A stretch of 64,000 bases of DNA from NCBI RefSeq assembly GCF_028550595.1, contig NZ_JAQQGN010000001.1, positions 372,001 to 436,000 on the forward strand, written 5' to 3'. This DNA comes from Luteimonas sp. BLCC-B24. GTDB lineage: Bacteria; Pseudomonadota; Gammaproteobacteria; Xanthomonadales; Xanthomonadaceae. Of this stretch, positions 52,252 through 64,000 are shown in pieces; position 1 is the first letter of the stretch, and every line of letters starts with the position of its first letter. The position numbers and the translations under genes were made by a program. Under the pieces are notes generated by a model that ran no database searches, had not been told where the DNA came from, and was given only the letters and a program-made list of their open reading frames with translations.

Positions 52252-53937
52252 TCAGCGGCGTCGTCCCGAGCGCCAGATCGACAGCAGGATCCACACGCCG
52301 CCCAGCGCCGCGCCGACGAAGCCGATCACGCCCAGCGCCATCAGCCAGCGGTTGCCGGAGCCCCCGCTGACCGCGTTCATCACGATCGACGAGCCGATGA
52401 TCAGCGCGGCGACCACGAGCCCCATCGTCATGCGGTTCGCGGCGCTGTTGACCTGGTCGCCGAAGGCCTTGAGCGAGGTCACCTCGATCTGGCCGCGCAA
52501 CCGGCCGCGGCGTGCGCTGTGCAGCAGCCGGCGCAGATCGCGCGGCAGGTCGGTCAGCAGATCGAGCGCGCCCGACAGCGATTGCTGCCCGCGCTGGGCC
52601 AGTGCGCGCGGCGAATGGCGCTGCCACATCAGCCGCTGCAGCCAGGGCTGTGCGGCACCGGTCATGTCGAAGTCCGGATCGAGCTGCCGGCCCAGACCTT
52701 CGAGGGTGAGCAGGGCCTTGATCAGCAGCGCGAGATCCGGCGGCAGCATCAGGCCGTGCCGGCGCAGCAGGCCGGTGACGTCGCCGAGCATCGCACCCAT
52801 GTGCAGATCCTTCAGCAGCACCCCGCGGTACTGGTCGACGAAGGCGTCGATCTCCGACTGCAGACGGCCCTCGTCGGCCTCGGCGCCTTCGGTCCAGTCC
52901 AGCAGCACGTCGCAGACGGTCTGCGGCTGCTGGAACACCAGGCCGTAGAGCAACCGCGCCACCTGCTCGCGCAGCGTCGGCGACACCCGCCCCACCATGC
53001 CGAAATCGATCAGCGCCACGCGTCCGTCGCGCATGAAGAACAGGTTGCCCGGGTGCGGATCGGCGTGGAACAGGCCGTCCTCGAACACCATCTGCATGAC
53101 GATGTCGGCGCCGGTCATCGCCAGCGCGTGACGGTCGAGGCCGGCGGCATCGATCGCGGCGAGATCGCCGGCCGGAATGCCGTCGACCAACGCCTGCACG
53201 TTGAGCCGTTCGCTGGTCCATTCCCAATACACGCGCGGGATCAGCACGCGGGGATCCTCGGCGAAATTGCCGGCGATGCGTTCGGCGTTGCGGCATTCGC
53301 GGGCGAAGTCCAGCTCGCGGCGCAGCGACGCATCGAACTGGCGCACCACTTCGACCGGGCGGTAGCGACGCAGGTCGGGCGCCTGCGACTGCACGATCTC
53401 GGCCAGCCGCGCGAGCAGGCGCAGGTCGGCCTCGATGATCTCGCGGATGCCGGGCCGGCGGATCTTCAGCACCACCGCCGTGCCGTCGTGCAGCCACGCG
53501 CGATGGGCCTGGGCCAGCGAGGCCGCGGCCATCGGCACGGGCTCGAAGCGAGCGAACACGCGGTCGGGCGCATCCCCCAGGTCTTCTTCGAGCTGGGCGC
53601 GCAGCGATTCGATCGGCACCGCCGGCACCTGGCTCTGCAGGCGACCGAGCGCATCGATCCATTCCGGCGGCAGCAGATCGACGCGTGTGGCCAGCACCTG
53701 GCCGAGCTTGACGAAGGTCGGCCCCAGATCCTGCAGCGCGTGCCGAACGCGTTCGGGCGGCGACAGCCGCAACACCGAATCCTCGCCGCCGCCGATGTGC
53801 AGCAACCGCCCGGCCCGTTCCAGCGCCCCGGCCATGCCGATGCGCTGGACCACGTCGCCGAAGCCGTAACGCACCAGCACCGAGGCGATTTCCTGCAGCC
53901 GGCCGAGGTCACGGACGGTGGCGAGGGCGTCCCACAT
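52252..53937 (-). CDS. UbiB/ABC1/AarF atypical kinase
   Basis: 561-residue UbiB-family protein needed for ubiquinone synthesis in relatives; an ATPase more than a protein kinase. The signature KxGQ loop is TFVKLGQVLATR near 75-86, followed by the nucleotide-binding A-rich loop (PMAAASLAQAHRA), the catalytic HADPHPGNLFF and the metal-binding LIDFGMVG. Two C-terminal membrane helices (about 500-520 and 530-552) anchor it. The ATG at 53937 shares one base with the pncC stop (TGATG). Several UbiB paralogues exist in this group, so ubiquinone synthesis is likely but not certain. Confidence 0.92.
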   Translation of the reverse strand: MWDALATVRDLGRLQEIASVLVRYGFGDVVQRIGMAGALERAGRLLHIGGGEDSVLRLSPPERVRHALQDLGPTFVKLGQVLATRVDLLPPEWIDALGRLQSQVPAVPIESLRAQLEEDLGDAPDRVFARFEPVPMAAASLAQAHRAWLHDGTAVVLKIRRPGIREIIEADLRLLARLAEIVQSQAPDLRRYRPVEVVRQFDASLRRELDFARECRNAERIAGNFAEDPRVLIPRVYWEWTSERLNVQALVDGIPAGDLAAIDAAGLDRHALAMTGADIVMQMVFEDGLFHADPHPGNLFFMRDGRVALIDFGMVGRVSPTLREQVARLLYGLVFQQPQTVCDVLLDWTEGAEADEGRLQSEIDAFVDQYRGVLLKDLHMGAMLGDVTGLLRRHGLMLPPDLALLIKALLTLEGLGRQLDPDFDMTGAAQPWLQRLMWQRHSPRALAQRGQQSLSGALDLLTDLPRDLRRLLHSARRGRLRGQIEVTSLKAFGDQVNSAANRMTMGLVVAALIIGSSIVMNAVSGGSGNRWLMALGVIGFVGAALGGVWILLSIWRSGRRR

Positions 53938-54449
53938 CAGCGCGCGTCCACGGTCTCGGCCAGCCCGCGCAGAGCCGCAGCGACGGTCTGCCGGCGTACC
54001 GCGTCGCGATCGCCGTCGAACTGGAACAGGCGCGCGCTCGCGTAGCCGCCGCGGCGTTTCCACCCGATCCACACCGAGCCCACCGGCTTGTCCTCGCTGC
54101 CGCCACCCGGACCGGCGATGCCGGTCACCGCGACCGCGACGCTGGCGCCGGAATGCACCAGCGCGCCGGAGACCATCTCGATCACCGTCTCGCGGCTCAC
54201 CGCGCCGTGGGTCTCGAGCGTGTGCGGGTTGACACCGAGCAGGGCCTGCTTGGCTTCGTAGCTGTAGGCGGCCATACCGCAGTCGAACCAGTCCGAGCAG
54301 CCGGCGACGTCGGTCACCGCCTTGGCGATCCAGCCGCCGGTGCAGCTCTCGGCCGTCACCAGACGGTGGTGGGTCTCGCGCAACAGGTAGCCGATGCGCT
54401 CGGCCAGGGCCTGCAGTGCGGCGTCGGAAGGAAGATCGGCAGGCTGCAT
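53937..54449 (-). CDS. pncC: Nicotinamide-nucleotide amidase (CinA C-terminal domain)
   Basis: Hydrolyses NMN to nicotinic acid mononucleotide in pyridine nucleotide salvage. 170 residues: the stand-alone CinA C-terminal domain. It shows TAESCTGGWIAKAVTD with the catalytic serine and GIAGPGGGSEDKPVG near residue 113-127, the phosphate-binding loop. The ATG at 54449 starts MQPADLPSD. It lies immediately upstream of the UbiB gene with a one-base overlap. Confidence 0.94.
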   Translation of the reverse strand: MQPADLPSDAALQALAERIGYLLRETHHRLVTAESCTGGWIAKAVTDVAGCSDWFDCGMAAYSYEAKQALLGVNPHTLETHGAVSRETVIEMVSGALVHSGASVAVAVTGIAGPGGGSEDKPVGSVWIGWKRRGGYASARLFQFDGDRDAVRRQTVAAALRGLAETVDAR

Positions 54450-54525
54450 GACGGATGCCCGTGTGGGGCCTGCCGTTTTACCGCATATCGGCACGCCTGA
54501 TCGACGCGGCGCACCGGTGCCGGAC

Positions 54526-54551
54526 ACGAAAACGGGCCGTTGCCGGCCCGT
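54526..54551 (-). terminator. Terminator of the TonB-dependent receptor
   Basis: On the minus strand ACGGGCCG-GCAA-CGGCCCGT followed by TTTTCGTG, 28 bp after the receptor stop. Confidence 0.8.
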
Positions 54552-54578
54552 CCCGTACGCACGCGCCGTGGGGGCGCG

Positions 54579-57131
54579 TCAGTAGCGCAGACGCAGGGTC
54601 ATGCCGTAGGTCCGCGGCGCGCCGAGGAAGGCGTTGAACGAACCGGTCTGGATCGGCGCGTCGATGCCCACCTGCTTGTAGGTCTCGTCGGTCAGGTTCT
54701 GACCCCAGACTTCGAGCATCCAGCGCTGGTCCTGCCGGCCGAAACCGAGCCGGGCATTGAGCAGCGTATAGGCGTCCTGCATCTTCTCGGGCTTGAGGTC
54801 CGAGCCGGTGTTGTACTCGGACATGTACTTCGCACCGATGTTGAAGCGCCCCTGCAGGTTCGAGCCGATGTCCCAGGCGTAGGTGGCCGACGCATTGCCC
54901 GACCACTTCGGCGCGAAGCTCATCTGGCCGCCCGGCAGCAGCGGCAGGTCGGGCACGATGTCATTGCCGTACTCGGTTTCGGCGTAGGTCAGACCGGCCT
55001 GCAGCATCAGGCCCGGCACCCGGGTCTGCCACAGCACTTCGGCGTCGACGCCCTGCGAGGTGACCTTGGGAATCGAGCGCACGACGAAGGCGGTGCCGAG
55101 GAAGCTGTTGAGCTGGAAATCCTCGTAGGTCTGGTGGAACAGCGCGGCGTTGAACAGCAGGTTGCCGTCGGCCCAGTTGGTCTTCAGGCCCAGCTCGTAG
55201 CTGTCGACGAACTCGCCGTCGAACGAGGTGTCGTCCACCGGCGTGATGCCGACCTGCACGCGGTCCAGGTTGAAGCCGCCCGCCTTGTAGCCGCGCGACG
55301 CGGACACGTAGGTCATCACGTCGTCCGACCAGTCGTAGGCGACCTTCAGCGTGCCCGACCATTCCTTCTCGGTGCGCTCCTGGTAGGTACTGCGGCCGTT
55401 GTGCGCGATGTTGGCCCACGGCAGGCACATGAAGCCGGCGACCTGCGGCGCGATCGCCGGCACCAGACCGGCCAGCAGCTGCTGCTGCAGCGCCGGCGGC
55501 AGGCTGCCGAAGCCGTTGATGCGCTGCGCCAGCGCGCCGCCCACGCGTGCGGCCGGATTGGCCAGCGTCGCCGCACACCCTTGCGCGCCGTTCGGATTGG
55601 CGAAGTCCGACTGCAGGGTCTTCTTCTCGCGGGTGTAGCGCAGGCCCAGGGTGATATCCAGCGCATCGGTGGCGTGGAAGGTGTTGTTGGTGAAGATGGC
55701 CGCGCTCTTGGCGTTCTGCTCGTAGCGGTCGCGCGCGCCCTGCCCGGTGAAGTTGGTGCCGAACGGCCGGCCCGACACCTGCGACAGGAAGGTCGCCGGA
55801 TTCGCCGTATTGACCGTCAGGCCGCGCGGTGCGAGCTCGGCCGCGAGTGCGGGCAGCACCTGCGACGCGACCGCAGTCGACAGATACGGCTCGTAGGCCG
55901 CACCGAAGTAGTAGGAGTCGTTACGGCCGAGATCCTCGTCGGCGTAGAACAGGCCCACCATCCAGTCGATGCGATCGCTGGAGCCGGTCAGGCGCAACTC
56001 CTGGCTGAAGTTCTCGAACTTCACCAGCGAGCCGTCCGGGTTCGGCGGGCGATAGAGGATGTCGGCGGCGCTGTAGTCGAAGTCGATGCTGGTGATCGCC
56101 TGCCAGTCGCGGAACGCGGTGATCGAGGTCAGCACTGCATCGTTGGCCCACGGCGTGGTCCAGTTGAGCTCGGCCGAGACGCCCTTGTCCTTGAGATCCT
56201 GCTCGGTGGTGCGGTTGGCGTAGGCCAGACGACGGTCGAGATCGACGACCGGGATGACGCCCTGCCCGCCCGGCGTCAGCGCATCGATGATCGGCGCCGT
56301 CGGGCCGCGCTGGGTGGTCACCGAGACGCAGCAGTTCTCTTCGCGGCTGGTGTAATCGGCGATGAAATTGATGTTGAGGTTGGACGTCGGCTCGAGCAGC
56401 AGTTGGCCGCGCAGCGAGTGGTAGTTCTGGTCGCCGTCGTCGGCCTCGCGGCGCGGGCCGCCACCACGCGCCACGTCGTCGACGCCGTCGCGCGAGCGCT
56501 TGGTCGCGAAGATGCGGAACGCCGCGTTGTCGCTGAGCGCGTCGTTGTACGAGCCCGACACGCCGACCAGGCCGTAGTTGCCGACGGTGACCTCGCCCTC
56601 GAGCGCCTGGGTGTAGCTCGGCCGCCGGGTGATCACGTTGATCACGCCGGCCGAGGTGTTCTTGCCGAACACCGTGCCCTGCGGCCCCTTGAGCACCTCG
56701 ATGCGCTCCATCTCGCCGAGGTCGCCGAAGCCGACGCTGTTGCGCGCGCGGTAGACGCCGTCGATGACGATGCCCACCGACGATTCCAGGCCCGGGTTGT
56801 CACCCACCGTGCCGATGCCGCGGATGCGCGCAGTGGTCTGCGCGGCGGACTGCGTGCTGGTCACCGTGAGGCCGGGCACCAGCACCTGCATGTCCTTGAT
56901 GTCGCGCACGCCGGTGTCCTGGAGCAGCTGCTCGGGCAGCACGTTGATGACGATCGGCACGTCCTGCAGCGCCTCTTCGCGCTTCTGGGCGGTGACCGTG
57001 ATGCCGGCCAGCGTCGTCGGCCCTTCCTCGGCGGGCGGAACGGACTGCGCCAGCGCGGGCATGGCGGTGGAGGCGAGCGCGACGACGACCGCGCGCGTGA
57101 GCAGACGACGCTGCAGATAACGTGAATCCAT
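54579..57131 (-). CDS. TonB-dependent outer-membrane receptor
   Basis: 850 residues: signal peptide (1-28, ALA-QS), a TonB-box-like ITVTAQKREE at 44-53, plug domain (about 55-165; MQVLVPGLTV, RGIGTVGDN, VLKGPQGTVFGKN), then a 22-strand barrel ending LRLRY with the terminal aromatic needed for outer-membrane assembly. The IVxAQKREExLQDVP form of the TonB box is common in the large receptor sets of xanthomonads and sphingomonads. The ligand is unknown: no regulator, Fur box or transport gene adjoins. GGGGGA stands before the ATG at 57131. A cysteine pair (EENCCVSV) lies in an early barrel loop. It is divergent from mutS. Confidence 0.95.
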   Translation of the reverse strand: MDSRYLQRRLLTRAVVVALASTAMPALAQSVPPAEEGPTTLAGITVTAQKREEALQDVPIVINVLPEQLLQDTGVRDIKDMQVLVPGLTVTSTQSAAQTTARIRGIGTVGDNPGLESSVGIVIDGVYRARNSVGFGDLGEMERIEVLKGPQGTVFGKNTSAGVINVITRRPSYTQALEGEVTVGNYGLVGVSGSYNDALSDNAAFRIFATKRSRDGVDDVARGGGPRREADDGDQNYHSLRGQLLLEPTSNLNINFIADYTSREENCCVSVTTQRGPTAPIIDALTPGGQGVIPVVDLDRRLAYANRTTEQDLKDKGVSAELNWTTPWANDAVLTSITAFRDWQAITSIDFDYSAADILYRPPNPDGSLVKFENFSQELRLTGSSDRIDWMVGLFYADEDLGRNDSYYFGAAYEPYLSTAVASQVLPALAAELAPRGLTVNTANPATFLSQVSGRPFGTNFTGQGARDRYEQNAKSAAIFTNNTFHATDALDITLGLRYTREKKTLQSDFANPNGAQGCAATLANPAARVGGALAQRINGFGSLPPALQQQLLAGLVPAIAPQVAGFMCLPWANIAHNGRSTYQERTEKEWSGTLKVAYDWSDDVMTYVSASRGYKAGGFNLDRVQVGITPVDDTSFDGEFVDSYELGLKTNWADGNLLFNAALFHQTYEDFQLNSFLGTAFVVRSIPKVTSQGVDAEVLWQTRVPGLMLQAGLTYAETEYGNDIVPDLPLLPGGQMSFAPKWSGNASATYAWDIGSNLQGRFNIGAKYMSEYNTGSDLKPEKMQDAYTLLNARLGFGRQDQRWMLEVWGQNLTDETYKQVGIDAPIQTGSFNAFLGAPRTYGMTLRLRY

Positions 57132-57400
57132 GAAAGATGTCCCCCGAATGCGTTGTGTTTGGTTCCGGAACGCCCGCGCCGCAGCGGCATTGCGCCACTG
57201 CGGATTCCCCGCCTCCGGTCCTGCGTGGGGGACACGACCGGAGGCCGACAATCGCTTGTCTTGACGGAAACCTAACACAGTTCCGGACGGCCGCGTACGG
57301 GGGTCGGAACGCGTGGCCGCAGGCGGATCCGGCGGGCGTCCAGGGCCTCGTCCGGACCCGCTTTCGGGCAGAATGGCCGGCCGGCCGCACGAGCGATTTG

Positions 57401-59998
<2,598 letters not shown>

Positions 59999-60010
59999 GC
60001 CGTCGCCGTC

Positions 60011-62462
<2,452 letters not shown>

Positions 62463-62765
62463 GCGCTGCCCGAGGTCACCCGCGGGGCGATGGAACGCCG
62501 GACGCCGATGCCCCGCATCGGCGTCCTCGTTTGCGGCCGCCGCGCGGCGGGCGGATGCCGCATGAGGCGACACGATTCCTCCATTGCAGGTCGCGTGATC
62601 GCACCGCGGCGATGGCGTCCGACCGGTCGCAGCGGCGCGGCCTGTATCAGCAATTCCGCTTCGCGTGGGACGTCGCGCGCGCCGCAGGACCGCAGCGCGT
62701 GTGCGCATGAAGCGGCCCTCCGGCCGCCGTACACTCGATGCCTGTTCCGCCGCGGATCCCGCCCG
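62463..62765. other. Intergenic region katG / SDR
   Basis: About 300 bases. Apart from the katG terminator (62500-62532), I see no convincing gene or promoter; open frames through it are continuations of shadows. Confidence 0.5.
62500..62532 (+). terminator. Terminator of katG
   Basis: 11-bp perfect stem GGACGCCGATG/CATCGGCGTCC with a 5-base loop (CCCCG) followed by TCGTTTG, 37 bp after the katG stop. Confidence 0.8.
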
Positions 62766-63712
62766 ATGCAGTTCGATCTCCGCAGGCGTCGCCTGCTCCA
62801 GGCCTGTACGCTGGCGGCGCTCGCGAGCGCCCTGCCCGGCTACGCGCGTACGCGGGCACTCGATGCGACCACCACGGCCGAACAGGCCACCGCCGGCCTC
62901 GACCTGCGCGGCCGCACCATCGTCGTCACCGGCTGCACCCGGGCATCGGCCAGGAGACCATGCGCGTACTCGCGCTGCGCGGCGCGCACGTGATCGGCAC
63001 GGCGCGCTCGCGGGCTTCGGGTGAGGCCGCGTGCGCCGCCGTGCGGGGCCGCGCGACGCCGGTCGTGCTGGATCTGGCCGATTTCGACTCGGTCGTCGCG
63101 GCGAGCGCCGCCGTCCGCGCGCTCGACGTGCCGATCGACGCCCTGGTGTGCAACGCCGGCGTGGTGCTGGGCGATCTCGAACAGGTGCGCGGTCTCGAGA
63201 AGACCTTCGTCGTCAACCATCTCGGCCACTACCTGCTCGTGCGTCGCCTGCTCGATCGCGTGACCGCCGCACCACACGGCCGCGTGGTCGTGCTCGGCAG
63301 CGGCGACGAGCGCAATGCGCCGCGGGGCGGCATCCAGTTCGACGATCTCTCCGGTGCGAGCTGGGACGCGCGCTACGCCCATTCGAAACTCGCGAACGGC
63401 CTGTTTTCACTCGAACTGTCGCGCCGTCTGTCCGGCACGCGCGCCACCTCCAACTGCGTCTCGCCCGGCCACACGCGCAGCCGCATCCTGCGCAATGTCG
63501 GCAACCGCTACCGCAGTGATGCGCGCAGCGTGCAACAGGGCGCGGCGACGCCCTGCTGGCTGGCGGCGGCGCCCGCGGCCGCCGGCGTGAACGGCGGCTT
63601 CTTCCGGGACTTCGCGCCGGCCCCACAGAGCGACATGCAGCGCGATACCGCCATGGCCGCCCGCCTGTGGAGCGTGTCCGAATCGCTGGTGCGCGACTGG
63701 CTCCCGGGCTGA
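62766..63712 (+). pseudogene. Tat-signal short-chain dehydrogenase broken by a -1 frameshift
   Basis: From the ATG at 62766 the frame starts with a twin-arginine-type signal (LRRRRLLQACTLAAL, export about residue 29) and reaches the cofactor site IVVTGCT, then derails at 62940. The rest of the SDR continues in another frame from 62942: GIGQETMRVLALRGAHV, CNAGVVLG, the catalytic SxxxYxxxK-like YAHSKLANG, and ends at 63712. Adding one base restores TGxxxGIG and a 315-residue protein. Either the gene is dead or the base was lost in sequencing. The usual catalytic serine before YAHSK seems to be in the GSGDER segment. Confidence 0.82.
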
Positions 63713-63719
63713 CCGACGC

Positions 63720-64000
63720 TCAGAGCGCGTCGATGTCCCCCAGCGCGCGGATCAGCTTCCGCGCGCGCTTGTCGGGCTTGTGCTCCGGCGCCTGGTAGCC
63801 CGCACGCGCGGCGCGCACGTCGGCCAGCCGGGCCAGACGCGCGGCGCGCGATGCTTCGGTTTCGCTGTAGAGCGTCTGCGCGACGCTCGCCGGGCCACGC
63901 GTCTCGGACAGCCCGGTCACCGCGATCTCGAAGCGTTCCTCGCCGCGCGCCACACGGAGCGCATCGCCGATGCGGATGGCCCGCGCCGGCTTGGCCCGCT
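63720..64000 (-). CDS. hslR: RNA-binding S4-domain protein, Hsp15-like (partial, N-terminus beyond window)
   Basis: The last 93 residues of an S4-type RNA-binding protein. The visible part contains the end of the S4 fold (AIRIGDALRVARGEERFEIAV), followed by the basic tail (HKPDKRARKLIRALGDIDAL) typical of Hsp15, which rescues stalled 50S-nascent chain complexes after heat shock. The start lies right of the window. It converges with the SDR pseudogene, 7 bp apart. Other S4 proteins are possible, so the symbol is tentative. Confidence 0.8.
   Translation of the reverse strand, partial: RAKPARAIRIGDALRVARGEERFEIAVTGLSETRGPASVAQTLYSETEASRAARLARLADVRAARAGYQAPEHKPDKRARKLIRALGDIDAL

Noticed and set aside
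54540..57125. An 861-codon frame opposite the TonB-dependent receptor
   Set aside because: Shadow composition; the receptor is complete on the minus strand, with signal peptide and terminal aromatic.

Overview
The window is very GC-rich chromosomal DNA of a gammaproteobacterium, most likely a member of the Xanthomonadaceae/Lysobacteraceae (Lysobacter/Luteimonas type). The evidence is the dense 4-bp start/stop overlaps, the pairing of kdkA with a heptosyltransferase, the block comEC-exbB-exbD-msbA-lpxK-kdsB, the murein-peptide epimerase cluster and the general gene content. The genus cannot be fixed from sequence reading alone. I see no prophage, insertion sequence, CRISPR array or plasmid function; this is core chromosome with a few accessory genes.

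Layout. 1-4290: moaA (cut by the left edge), an MBL hydrolase and kdkA on the minus strand, facing a heptosyltransferase and two small genes. 4333-9910: tRNA-Ser, then a signalling block: an NtrC-like regulator with a degraded AAA+ core, a 77-residue DHp-like protein, a receiver protein, an HWE histidine kinase and a PP2C phosphatase. 9920-16560: dnaQ, rnhA, a yafS-like methyltransferase, gloB, mltD, ppiD and hupB; this matches E. coli neighbourhoods (mltD-gloB-yafS-rnhA-dnaQ and hupB-ppiD). 16583-17355: tRNA-Val and two identical tRNA-Asp genes. 17559-23124: an NlpC/P60 lipoprotein, an L-Ala-D/L-Glu epimerase, an L,D-transpeptidase-like lipoprotein, a GNAT, a dicarboxylate symporter and ArsC, apparently a murein-peptide salvage operon. 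23126-26546: an FMN glutamate-synthase-like enzyme, two small proteins and a diguanylate cyclase.

26670-38811 is one long minus-strand stretch: comEC, exbB, exbD, msbA, lpxK, kdsB, a low-molecular-weight phosphatase, an NHL protein, uvrC, pgsA and then tRNA-Gly-Cys-Gly-Leu. It combines lipid A/Kdo supply and export, TonB-type energisation, DNA uptake and repair, and phosphatidylglycerol synthesis. 38923-50091: an inosine/uracil glycosylase, two pirins, rlmKL, a small hydrolase, a MOSC protein, an AmpD-type amidase, tesB, a frameshifted DUF2007 gene, an ECF sigma factor with a membrane tail, and an EF-hand protein. 50246-64000: bpt, an endonuclease/phosphatase-family lipoprotein, a UbiB-family kinase, pncC, a TonB-dependent receptor, mutS, katG behind an OxyR-like operator, a frameshifted Tat-signal SDR, and a partial Hsp15-like gene.

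The main points for a second look are: the AAA+ regulator lacking GAFTGA and the Walker B glutamate, translationally coupled to an orphan DHp-like protein; the ECF sigma factor with a multi-pass membrane tail and no visible anti-sigma gene; the murein-peptide operon; and two genes broken by single small indels, one in a (GGAC)3 tract. I found no strong evidence for a wholly new multi-gene system; the 4.6-9.9 kb signalling block is the best candidate.
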